From positions 2,373,501 to 2,437,500 of the forward strand of contig CAJHZI010000478.1 in the NCBI GenBank assembly GCA_905160935.1: a DNA stretch of 64,000 nucleotides. Direction: 5' to 3'. Source of the stretch: Enchytraeus crypticus (lineage: Eukaryota > Annelida > Clitellata > Enchytraeida > Enchytraeidae). The notes beneath the pieces were generated by a model. The model saw only the letters and a list, made by a program, of their open reading frames with translations, was not told where the DNA came from and ran no database searches. The number at the start of each line of letters is the position of its first letter. The stretch's first letter is position 1. Position numbers and translations under genes: made by a program. This document shows positions 48,279-57,676 of this stretch, piece after piece.

Positions 48279-49555
48279 GTTTAATCGATGGAAACGATGT
48301 ATCGGCAGATCTGGAGACGGAATATCGATATATATCAGACTCGGGAAATGACAGTAACGATTGTCTTACAACCATAACTCCTTGCGCATCCCTTTCCCGG
48401 ACCCTCCTCTCATTCGCTCCGTCTAATCCAACGTCCCGCTTAGAGTCCTTGAGCCAGGATCGATTCCGGATAGGGAATCATCCATCAACATTGGAATCAA
48501 AAGTTAAATCAGTAGCAGAGCAGCCTGATGGTTATGAGCAGCGATCAACTGTTGACAGCGAAGTAAGGGTTGAGGAACAACACGTCACTACACAACTCTC
48601 AACCTCTGACGTCGTTATTAAAAGTAAACATCAGTCATATGATGACCCTAATCTCAACCAATCAGCGACAAGGGATATAGGTCAAACGGTTGACGTTAAT
48701 CAATCACGTGATGATGACAAGCGTGAGATGGAATCTCAATCCAGCGATGAGGCTTATTCCCAGGAAGTGATAACAAAGTCACCATACGATATTTCACCAG
48801 AAGAAATAACCTTAATATCAACACCCGAATATGCTGACATAAACATCGAAAACTTTAAAAATCTTAGTTCAACGAAGGAGAATTCCTTAGAATATAATGA
48901 AACTTCACGGATTAAAAAAGAGTCGCAAAGTAATACACAAACTGTCGGAAACGAAATTAGAAATTTCAATAATACGAGTGAAGATATTGATTCGAACGGT
49001 AGAGAACGTAAGAGATCGATGATAATCTACATTGATCGGCCCAGTGGTGTACCGCTGTGTATCTCTAACCTCAACGTCACGAGTTCGCTTACCCTGATAG
49101 GCACTAGTGAATCAGTGGTCATCGGATGCTTACATCAGGAACAAGTTATCAACATAGGTACCGCAGGCACTGAAGGTTTCATACCAACTCTCACATTTCA
49201 TGATCTAACTCTCCTTAACATAAAGTTTAAAAGTAAAAATTCAGCATTTAATCTACACAACGTTCTGGCAGATAATGCCCATATGGATGTATCCCCTATC
49301 ACTTCTTATTTTGAGCTGAACATCAATACGACCACCTGGATCATTAGACCACCAGCTGGTGAGGACATAAATTCGGCTAGCTGCTGTGCCATCAACGCTA
49401 TCAAAATAAAGGCAGATAGAGTTCTGATGAAATGGAATAATTCTACATTCAAGAGGTTCCGGTTTTCGTTGAAAGCGGGAGAAGCAAATGTTACTGTGGA
49501 TAACTGTACATTTACGCAGTTGGATGAAGCTACCAATATCCTTGGTGGCCTGCAG
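48279..49555 (+). CDS. Beta-helix multi-pass receptor-like protein, exon 2 (N-terminal ectodomain)
   Basis: Encodes model residues 18-443. It opens with an acidic start and YISDSGNDSNDCLTTITPCA, the usual first strand of secreted or surface parallel beta-helix proteins (a Tyr/Val-Ser-x-x-Gly-x-Asp-x-x-x-Cys ... Pro-Cys pattern). About 200 residues of Ser/Glu/Asn/Gln-rich, strand-poor sequence follow (about 62-264), then beta-helix rungs such as RSMIIYIDRPSGVPLCIS, SSLTLIGTSESVVIGC and ANVTVDNCTFTQL. Several N-glycosylation sequons (NVT, NST) suggest an extracellular location. The exon starts in phase 1 after a CACAG acceptor and ends in phase 0 at CTGCAG|GTGAGT. The continuation into the exon at 50457 is well supported by phase and by rung continuity; the upstream link is less sure. 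Confidence 0.88.
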
Positions 49556-49584
49556 GTGAGTTAATTGTAGACCGCTATCATATT

Positions 49585-49728
49585 GGTAAAGCTAAAAAAG
49601 CTAAGATTAACGTCAGTTTCCTCACTCGAAAGCGATGTTAGTGACGGGCGAGCCCAGGATTCGAACCTCGCACATACTGATCCGCGGTCGAATATCTTAC
49701 CGACGTCGCCACTGCATGACTCCAGCCA
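49585..49728 (-). mobile_element. tRNA-derived SINE, family 1, copy 6 (intronic)
   Basis: Antisense to the host gene, 30 bp after the donor. The B box is a perfect GGTTCGAATCC on the minus strand. The A-box side is near-consensus, with a small insertion at CACTGCATGACTCCAGCC. Confidence 0.9.
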
Positions 49729-50260
49729 TTGAATAGATAATTATGTAGCAGACTTAAGTAGTGGGTTTAATTAAATTGAGTGGCTCAGCAATGTGTTATG
49801 AGAATAGACGCAAAAATCCCAGATTTTAAAATTGTGTATTACAATAGAAAGACTGAAAGACAGAGACAAACCCTGCATAAGAGTCCAATATATTAGAATT
49901 ATAATTGTTTTAATGATACTGATTTATTGATAAATTAACTAATTGGCTGATTAGTTAATTTCTTAATTAATAGATCAGAGAGTCAGTCTATCGATGATTT
50001 GACGGTTTAACTTATAATCTGATTGATTTCTAATTAATTGAATAAATACTTACTCCTAGGTCTTTACTATTTATTGTAAAAGTAAATTTGTCAATAACAA
50101 AAAATATTTTAAAATGCAGAAGTTTTTTAGACATTAATTTAAATTTACATGTAATTTTTATTTAGCTTATTATTATTACTGAACTCTTTCAGCAAGGTAG
50201 TCGAAAACCGATTTCGGCCATGACACTGTTATATAAGCTTTCATAGTTAATAATAAAAAA

Positions 50261-50394
50261 CTGGTAAAGCTAAGGTTAAAGTCAGTTTCCTCACTCGAAA
50301 GCGATGTCATTGACGGGCGAGCCACGGATTTGAACCACGCATATACTAATCCGCGGTCGAGTATCTTACCGACGTCGCCACTGGTTCCATCCAG
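50261..50394 (-). mobile_element. tRNA-derived SINE, family 1, copy 7 (intronic)
   Basis: Second antisense copy in the same 901-bp intron, about 60 bp before the acceptor (TTATTTTTTCAG). The B box is slightly changed (rc of ATTTGAACCAC). Confidence 0.88.
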
Positions 50395-50456
50395 TGGCAA
50401 CGATAATAATAACAATAATTATCACAATGATAATTTAATCTGTGTTATTTTTTCAG

Positions 50457-53400
50457 ATAATCATAGACAACAAAACTAAAGCGAGTCACGTGATCGTTCG
50501 TGACAGTCTCTTCACGGATCAGTACTTCGACAATCCAATTCAAAGTATCCAGAATCTGTACGAATCCGCTCTGCTGGTCAGAACATTGGACGACCACAAA
50601 CCTGCCATACCCTCAAACGTCATCGCCATTGTCCATTCCTGCCGCTTCTACAACAACGAAAGAGGTCTCACCTTCATCGGACCCTTCAACACTAGTAACG
50701 TCACGTCATCGATTTTTATTGGAAACATCGCAATGCATGCGGGTGCTGGAATTCTTTCTCTAGCTGAACCTAACGCCATTGTCTACGTCCTAGATTCAGT
50801 CTTTCGATCAAACGCTGCAGGATTTTACAAGAAGGATAAAGTGTCAAGTCGATTGGATGCATTCCAGATTTACGGTGATGAAGTGAAGATAGCTTCAAAT
50901 TGCTGCAACGGTGTTGTTGCTTTTGTAGGAAAGGGCGGAGGGATCAGAGTTCAGAGAGGTAGAATGACCATAGAGCGATGTGAGTTTCACAACAACACGG
51001 CAAGGCTGCTCGGAGGCGCCGTGTTTGTAGAACGAGAGAGTAACGTTGTGGTTGAAGATGTAGTAATGGAGAATTCAGATGTTGATGAGCATTCTCTTGA
51101 AGGTGATCTTATTTATTCCAACGGTGACATGACCATCCGGTCAGCCAATCTCAGAGCTCTGAGTGCCCGTAACCACGTGTCGCTTTTACATCACAGTGGC
51201 ACCCATTGGTCTCTGGATGTGTCCAGATTATCACTGGTCTGTCCTGTTGGGCATCAGCTTAGAGCTACCAACACGTCAGCTTACGGCGTAACGAGTGTTG
51301 GTCTTAGGAGATCTCATAAGTTGGATCAATTGAGTTACTTCTGTGAGTCTTGTCCAAGAAATAAATATAGCCTCGAAAGAGGATATATAAAGTATAACGT
51401 TACATATCTAGACTTCTCATATTTCACTCTATTGATAAACTACACTTCACCGCAGTCAGCTTTTAGGGGAGTCTACATCCAACACGATATCACTTGCCTT
51501 CCCTGCCCCTATGGTGGTCACTGTCTCTTTGGTATTTCAGCTGTACCGAATTTCTGGGGCTACGTGGTGCAGGGTTCTAGAATTAAATTTCAAAATTGTC
51601 CTAAGGGATATTGTTGTTCATCGTCTGAGGGATGTAGAACGTACAATCAATGTGCAGAGCATCGGACCGGAGTTCTATGTGGCAGATGCAGGGAAGGCTA
51701 CTCCGAAGCCCTTTTCTCTCCCAACTGCGTGCCGGATGAGCTTTGCAACTCTATATGGCTGTGGCCAGTTATGCTTTTCTCCGGGCTTTTGTATTTCCTA
51801 TTTCTCCTATTCCAAAAGGACATACGAGATCTGATGTTTTCAAAGAGGATTGACGTTTCAGAAATTAAATGTCGACTAAGCCAACGAAGACAGAATGGGT
51901 TGGAGCAGTGGAGTGAGAGAGGTTACACTGATCAGAAAGTCGCTCCACTTGATAAGGTGGAAGAATACGGGGAAAGAGATGCAGGTTCATTTCTTAGCGA
52001 CGACCATAGCGATCCTTTTCCAGGTGCATCCGAAGATATTTGGCAAAGAAGAGTCGAGGTGACCCCTAACAATTCCAAGAATCTGTCTGGAATAAGATCA
52101 GAAGTTAGACTTACCGACAGTGCTACGGCTGAAACAAAACTTCTACGCGTACGGGATCAAACCAAACAAGTGGCTGCCCCAGACATGGGCGCCTCGTTCC
52201 TCATAACTATCTTCTTCTATTTCCAAGATGCGCAGCTTCTGCAGATCAAGACTGTATTTGCCGCACATGAATCAAAATTTATGACAACCTTCCGAGGGAT
52301 CTTAAACGGTCTGTTTAAATTTCGTTTAGAAATAACCGAGTTTGTCAGTCAGATTTGCTTCCTTAGTGGTCTAACGCCAGCTACAAAGCTCCTAGTCCGC
52401 AGTCTACTTATTCCATACGTGTTCGCCCAATTTGGAATGGCATTCCTGCTTTATAAGCTCTGTCTGTCCAGCAGCAGTCGTTCCTTCACCGCATCTTCGA
52501 CGTCTTCCACGGCTTCAAATAAACGCCTCTACTCTCGATCATCTTCCTCTAACTCAGCTGTTGAGCTTAAGTCGGAGTCTACGAAATACAGTTGTATATC
52601 AAGCCGACTATCAACTGGGTTTGTGTTGGCACTTTTATTTATGTATCAGAAGATGGCATCTACATCGTTTGCCCTGCTGAACTGCGTACCCGTGGAGAAC
52701 CGCAGCGTTCTGTTTATCGACGGCAGCACAGACTGCTATCAGGGCTGGCAGTACGGGGTGCTAGCCTATGCCCTAACGTGCATCGTTCCTTTTTGCCTCG
52801 CACTACTCATCGGGCCTGGCCTTCTCGGTGATTCCATTATTTCATCTTTTGAGTTTTTTGTTGGCTGTATAGCCCCGCTTCCGATGTTGATTCGATGGTT
52901 TTGGATTCGAATTCACTGCAGTCGGAATCCCACAGCGATAAAGCTGTGGCGACGCGTGAAGATTTCCGCAGAATCTAGAGCCGTCATTCAGATCCTGCAG
53001 GGACCGTTTAAGAACTCGAAGGTTCGTATTTTGGGTCCGGTGTGCGGACAGGGTGTCATGATTGCCAGACGCCTTGTTCTCGTCCTGCTCTATACCTTCG
53101 TTACTAACACCCTCTTTAGATTGCTCTACATGATGCTCTTCTGTTTTGTAATACTTCTTCATCACGCCCACGCCTTGCCATATAAAGATCGTAGCGGGAA
53201 TATGGCTGGGGCGGTGTCAGCGGCTGGTCTCGTCATCGTCGGGGGAATAAATCTGGTCAGAGCAGGGTTCGAGGCGGCTGAATATATACCTCAGGGTCCT
53301 AACGCTCAGCTGATGAAAGTGTTTGACGAACTGGAAAATGTTCTCATGTTGTGGATTCCAGCAGCGGTTATGGCCTTCTCTCTCATCTCACTGATTTACA

Positions 53401-53492
53401 AGCTGATCGTAATGTCGGTGAATTGCCTCCTTGCAACGAATTCAAAGTCAAAGAAGTCTTCGCTGTGTATGGCCTCGCAACCTGTTGTGTGA
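50457..53492 (+). CDS. Beta-helix multi-pass receptor-like protein, terminal exon
   Basis: Encodes model residues 444-1454 and the stop. Order: further beta-helix rungs (448-680; VIAIVHSCRFYNNERGLTF, GGGIRVQRGRMTIERCEF, GGAVFVERESNVVVEDVVM); a cysteine-rich region (739-869; CESCPRNKYS, CLPCPYGGHC, CPKGYCC, CGRCREGYSEALFSPNC); a first membrane segment (about 875-895); a charged loop (896-1018); then about seven more hydrophobic segments (near 1020, 1093, 1162, 1209, 1238, 1315, 1360-1377 and 1405-1429). The tail is Lys/Ser-rich. This layout is that of a large, poorly characterised invertebrate family that database pipelines tend to label as Pmp-like repeat or GPCR-related; function is unknown, plausibly adhesion or sensing at the cell surface. 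No AATAAA is seen within 600 bp after the stop. Confidence 0.93.
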   Translation: MIIDNKTKASHVIVRDSLFTDQYFDNPIQSIQNLYESALLVRTLDDHKPAIPSNVIAIVHSCRFYNNERGLTFIGPFNTSNVTSSIFIGNIAMHAGAGILSLAEPNAIVYVLDSVFRSNAAGFYKKDKVSSRLDAFQIYGDEVKIASNCCNGVVAFVGKGGGIRVQRGRMTIERCEFHNNTARLLGGAVFVERESNVVVEDVVMENSDVDEHSLEGDLIYSNGDMTIRSANLRALSARNHVSLLHHSGTHWSLDVSRLSLVCPVGHQLRATNTSAYGVTSVGLRRSHKLDQLSYFCESCPRNKYSLERGYIKYNVTYLDFSYFTLLINYTSPQSAFRGVYIQHDITCLPCPYGGHCLFGISAVPNFWGYVVQGSRIKFQNCPKGYCCSSSEGCRTYNQCAEHRTGVLCGRCREGYSEALFSPNCVPDELCNSIWLWPVMLFSGLLYFLFLLFQKDIRDLMFSKRIDVSEIKCRLSQRRQNGLEQWSERGYTDQKVAPLDKVEEYGERDAGSFLSDDHSDPFPGASEDIWQRRVEVTPNNSKNLSGIRSEVRLTDSATAETKLLRVRDQTKQVAAPDMGASFLITIFFYFQDAQLLQIKTVFAAHESKFMTTFRGILNGLFKFRLEITEFVSQICFLSGLTPATKLLVRSLLIPYVFAQFGMAFLLYKLCLSSSSRSFTASSTSSTASNKRLYSRSSSSNSAVELKSESTKYSCISSRLSTGFVLALLFMYQKMASTSFALLNCVPVENRSVLFIDGSTDCYQGWQYGVLAYALTCIVPFCLALLIGPGLLGDSIISSFEFFVGCIAPLPMLIRWFWIRIHCSRNPTAIKLWRRVKISAESRAVIQILQGPFKNSKVRILGPVCGQGVMIARRLVLVLLYTFVTNTLFRLLYMMLFCFVILLHHAHALPYKDRSGNMAGAVSAAGLVIVGGINLVRAGFEAAEYIPQGPNAQLMKVFDELENVLMLWIPAAVMAFSLISLIYKLIVMSVNCLLATNSKSKKSSLCMASQPVV

Positions 53493-54501
53493 TATATTCC
53501 GTCTCGTTTAACTTTCAGTGAACAGATGTGATAGTCTTCATTGTTTCGTGCCAAACACTCCGTACTTCAACATATTTTACAATGGATCTGTTCCTACAAA
53601 TGAAAGGGTGTCATAATTTAAATTTTACCGAGTAAAATATCTTACACTGAAATGCAATAATTTACTGTCAAGAGACTAGAAGTAGTGGGCTTCTACTCTT
53701 TACATTAAGTTTCTAGATGCATTTAAATATCTTGATTCCTTACCGGAGATGATTGAACAATCTAAATACAACTTGGTGTATTTCAGTGATATTATGATGT
53801 ACAAGTATATACCACCATCGAAAGCCGTATTGTGCTATGGTGAGACATGAACGATATATAGAGTGGGTAAGAATGAGTAGAGAATAGGGAGAAATAGTAG
53901 GCATAGCGAGCAGCGACACTGAAGGCAATACAATACCTGAGTTTCTGCATGTTGATCATGAGCACCTTCTATTTGAAATTGCCAAAAACTTTAGACTCAT
54001 GCTCAAACTAACAGGCAAAAGATTTGACACTGAAAATATATCAGATGCACTTTAACCTTTACCTAAAATATTTATAACAATACTAAAACAGACATTACGC
54101 ACAAATTTGCACGTATCTGCTATCTAGATAGGAACAATCAGAAGTTAATAGATTTATTACCACTATTTTAGGATATTCAGAGATATCGAAACAGCAGTTT
54201 TTAAACTATATTCTAGCTTTTGAGTTGCACAAGCCATACCCATCAGGGTAAAGTTTCTCTGAGATAAGTAACGAGTTAATAGTAAAATTAGAAATGTTAC
54301 AGTATATTGAATCAAGTATTGAGTCGAATTGAATATTGAATTTAATGTTGAATCGAAAAGAATTGAATCAAATATTGAACCGCCGTTGTATAAAATTGAG
54401 CAGACGACCATCTGCTTCTAGAGTTTAATCGGTAATAGTCCCAATACGTCATAAATCTGTTTACTGTTCATATACATATTAACTTCAATGGGACTATGTC
54501 C
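53493..54501. other. 3' flank of the receptor gene
   Basis: AT-rich, likely beginning with the 3' UTR. GAATTGAATATTGAATTTAA-type local repeats lie at 54300-54380. No gene recognised. Confidence 0.45.
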
Positions 54502-54573
54502 GGGCCAGTCCGGTAATTGAACCCAGGATCTCTCGCATCCACAACGAAAATCATACTCCTAGACCAACGGTCC
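54502..54573 (-). pseudogene. Degenerate tRNA-Pro(UGG) copy
   Basis: Same 72-base length and order as the intact gene at 55605. The acceptor stem has an A-G mismatch and a G-T pair, the anticodon stem is partly lost, and the T arm reads GGTTCAATTAC. The loop still reads TGG at the anticodon positions. The minus strand has no T-run after the 3' end, unlike the intact gene. Confidence 0.75.
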
Positions 54574-54626
54574 ACATGACATTCCTGTAACATCACTGTT
54601 TCTTTTAAAGTAACTTTCCTAACTCC

Positions 54627-54650
54627 GGAACCAGTATGATTACTGGTTCC
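54627..54650. repeat. Perfect 10-bp inverted repeat
   Basis: GGAACCAGTA, loop TGAT, TACTGGTTCC. It is 53 bp upstream (minus sense) of the tRNA pseudogene. Confidence 0.75.
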
Positions 54651-55340
54651 AGAAATCGGGGGGACTTGTAACACCAGTCATATAAGATTCTAAACGAAAA
54701 AACTAAAAAAACACACAAACCTCGATAAGTTGAACATATTTTGACATTTTTCCAAGGGCTTAGATCCCCAGAATACATCCCGGTCCTTCATAGTCCTTAA
54801 CTTATTCCAATAAAGCATAATTCCCATTTAAGCATAATTAAAGGTAAATCCTAAGTACTGAACCTAGAGATAGGCAATAACTAAAAAGGCCGTTACATTT
54901 TTGTAACTTTTCACTAAATAAGCAATTAAACTTTTTGCAACTTGTAACTAAAACTTTTCATGAAGATTTAATTAAAAAGCAGTTACATTTTTAGTCTAAC
55001 AACTGATAAACTAGTTTTTTCCCGGCTCTATTTGCATGTATCTCCTTCAGTAGAAAAAAGCGTTTCTTATGGAAACACTTTTACTAGAACATTTAGCTGT
55101 ATTGCCGCACATCAGGAATAATAAGTGCAGTCTTACTTTGGTAAATCAGCAACTTACTATTTAGCTGATTAACTTTCTCTATACTGCGTGCTTTATTATT
55201 GTGCCGAGGGTTGTTTTAAACAATAAATATATTGCTTTTGTATGGTGTGCATTGTATGGATATTGAAAGGATTGTATTCATTCATTGAAACAGTAACACT
55301 GAGCATTAATCATTGAATGTATAAAAGTTTAAAAAGTAAA
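54651..55340. other. No gene recognised
   Basis: At 54867-54960 CTAGAGATAGGCAATAACTA followed by repeated GTAACTTTT units looks like one end of a hAT-like element, but no matching opposite end was found. Confidence 0.35.
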
Positions 55341-55566
55341 CACGCATTATAGTGAATAATCAACTATGTTGATATCTATCACTTTTAAAACCACATGTTT
55401 AATCCGTTAGGCAATTAGACCAATTTCCGTATAAACAGTCCAGTGACTGTCCGAGATTTTTCTCTCAGATCAGCGCGGCCGGGATTCGAACCCGCGAGGG
55501 TTCAATTCACCGCAGGATCAGTCATTTAAAACTTCATGACGTTACCCCTACGCTATTGAGACATTC
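55341..55566 (-). mobile_element. tRNA-derived SINE, family 2, full copy
   Basis: About 225 bp that align end to end with 59358-59579. On the minus strand TAGCGTAGGGG is a good A box and GGGTTCGAATCCCGG contains a perfect B box. The body runs to CACGCATTATAGTGAA. Confidence 0.85.
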
Positions 55567-55598
55567 TTGTTAAAGATTACAAGGTCTTACCAAGTAAC

Positions 55599-55602
55599 AA
55601 AA
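55599..55602 (-). terminator. Pol III terminator of tRNA-Pro
   Basis: TTTT on the minus strand, two bases after the tRNA 3' end, the usual Pol III stop. Confidence 0.7.
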
Positions 55603-55604
55603 TA

Positions 55605-55676
55605 GGGCCCGTCCGGGATTTGAACCCGGGACCTCTCGCACCCAAAGCGAGAATCATACCCCTAGACCAACGGGCC
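55605..55676 (-). tRNA. tRNA-Pro (anticodon UGG)
   Basis: Complete cloverleaf read on the minus strand. The acceptor stem GGCCCGT pairs fully with ACGGGCC, with discriminator C, as is usual for eukaryotic tRNA-Pro. The D arm lies in TGGTCTAGGGGTATGA. The anticodon stem CTCGC/GCGAG closes the loop TTTGGGT with anticodon TGG. The T arm CCGGGTTCAAATCCCGG is perfect. A and B boxes match the Pol III consensus. No intron and no encoded CCA. It decodes CCN proline codons in cytoplasmic translation. Confidence 0.97.
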
Positions 55677-56400
55677 ATATGATTATTGTGCACTACAAAG
55701 AGCAGTAGATCAATACAAAACTTATCGGCTGTTAAAATGCAAAGCGCTAACAAACAGCCTTGTTAAAAGCGCTCAAAAGCGCCTGTATTCTTTCAAGCAA
55801 TACCCGGACGGTTTAGCATACTGCCGTTTAAATCATTGTGCCATAACCAAGCTAAATTCTGGCACATAACTTAAAACGTTTGCACACACCAATTAACTTA
55901 TTAGACTTATTTTTAATTCAAAAGGGTTTGATTTTTTTACTAAATGTTATGAACATCAACTGACTGGCTAAATTACAATTGTGTAGATCTAAGGGAAGCA
56001 TTGCTCCCTTCCGCCCTCAAAGTCCCGGGGCTTCGCCAACTTCTGCCAAAGGGTTTGGCCTCTTCCGCCTTTGAACTCTCGGAGTCTGTGGCACTCTGTG
56101 CCTATAATTGGATGGCTTTATGACTAATGGACGGGGTTTTTGCCACTGTCTTATATCTCAAACATTCTTAGTTCAGGGCAAAATGTCGAGAAGCCCCGTC
56201 CTTCAATTCTTCAGCGAAAGAACAGCCTAGACCTTACTAGAGAAATTTTCAATTAATAAAAATCAAAATAAAAGTTTATAGGAGTGAGATTCAAAACAGC
56301 AACGTTAGAATCCTAAGGCTGACTCTAAAGCTGTATAGTAAACTCGCTACGTAGCCTAGTTACTAGAATTATATGGTTCAGTAAGACATATGAGTAAGAC
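55677..56400. other. Unassigned stretch with a GC-rich patch
   Basis: 55995-56110 is markedly GC-rich (CCTTCCGCCCTCAAAGTCCC, GGGGCTTCGCC) and holds a 43-codon open frame without initiation or splice support. GGACGGGG near 56140 is inverted as CCCCGTCC near 56197. Confidence 0.35.
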
Positions 56401-56887
56401 CATAGATGAAAAAAACGTTTTTTTACGTTTTTATATCTGTTAAAAAACGCGTTTCTTACGTTTTTATTTTTTATAAAATAAAAACGTAAAAAAACGTCAA
56501 TTTTAAACGTCAAACGTAAAAATTAATATAAACACTGTGATCTCACCTCTAATTATTTTAACTTTGAGCCAAAACAGGAAATTAAATTTTCTTTTATTGA
56601 TAATTATGAACAACTGACAGTGTGGCTGTATGTGACCTGAAAGTATTTGTTTATATTTGTATGGAGTCTATGGACATACTTTAGAACTTCAGAACTTTAG
56701 ATCAAGTCTAGTTGTAATAAAATTGTTTAGTATTATGGAATGAAGGCATGGTAATATATATGCAAGCCTACGTGTAGGCCTACGCTACTAACTGTTTTTT
56801 CAACGTTTTTACGTTTTTTATTTTTTTGGTAAAAAACGCGTTTTTTAACGCTTTTAATTTTTGGTAAGAACGTTTTTTTCATCTATG
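56401..56887. mobile_element. hAT-like MITE, 487 bp, with perfect 8-bp target duplication
   Basis: The left end CATAGATGAAAAAAACGTT and the right end, read inverted, CATAGATGAAAAAAACGTT match over 19 bases. Both sides are flanked by AGTAAGAC (56393-56400 and 56888-56895), an exact 8-bp duplication as made by hAT transposases. The end sequence resembles the CAGGGATGAAA end of Ac. The interior is rich in AACGTTTTT and its complement (TTACGTTTTT, AAAACGTAAAA). No transposase. Confidence 0.85.
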
Positions 56888-56934
56888 AGTAAGACATAAG
56901 AGTAAGACATAAGGGTATTGAATTGAATTAAATT

Positions 56935-57426
56935 GAAACATGTTTATTTCACTTTAGGCAACATCATACGCAAGAAATGCATGAGTTAAAGGGAAAAAAG
57001 ACACAAAAGCCAAGAAGGTACTCACATGTGCCGTGAACAAACAGAGCCAAAATAAACAATATAAAATAGTTAAAAGCTTACAGCAAATCAAGGCATTCAA
57101 TCTAGCATATTGCTATATGTTTCACAATACCCCTGCACTTAGCATAAAAGCATACCTTAATACATTAAAATCTATTTACGAAATAATTTAAAAACACTAA
57201 AATATTCAAGCGCTTCAATTGCTACATATGTTTATCGTCATCGTATAATTGATCAATAAATAAAATTGGAATGAGCATGCATTACAGTGCATAACAATAA
57301 TTCTAAAAATATATAATTTAGTAATTTTAGGTACTGGATTTAAAAATTAAGAACTTGTTAAAATCAAAATTGAAGAGTCTGATTCAAAGATTTAACGCTA
57401 TCTGTTAAAACAAAAGAAATCCATAG
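56935..57426 (-). other. Possible minus-strand retrotransposon 3' end, otherwise plain
   Basis: AATTGAATTAAATTGAAACA leads into sequence without a frame; it could be the tail of an old element on the minus strand. Nothing coding is recognised. Confidence 0.2.
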
Positions 57427-57676
57427 TTCGAAAGAGTAAGAGTTAGAGTAAGAGTTAGAGTGAGAGTTAGAGTGAGAGTTAGAGTGAGAGTTAGAGTGAG
57501 AGTGGGAGTGAGAGTGAGAGTTAGAGTGAGGGTGGGAGTGGGAGTGGGAGTGAGAGTGAGAGTTAGAGTGAGAGTGAGAGTGAGAGTGAGAGTAAGAGTT
57601 GAGTTAGAGTTAGTTAGGTAAGAGTTAGAGTGAGAGTGAGAATGAGAGTGAGGGTTAGAGTTAGAATTAGAGTCTG
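57427..57676. repeat. Hexanucleotide repeat GTTAGA / GTGAGA
   Basis: About 40 hexamers mixing TTAGAG, TGAGAG and TGGGAG. The complementary strand gives a false Thr/Leu/Ser/Asn frame. Confidence 0.92.

Noticed and set aside
54867-55010. Another hAT-like element (TAGAGATAGGCAA end)
   Set aside because: Only one end was found; no inverted partner or target duplication in the next few kilobases.
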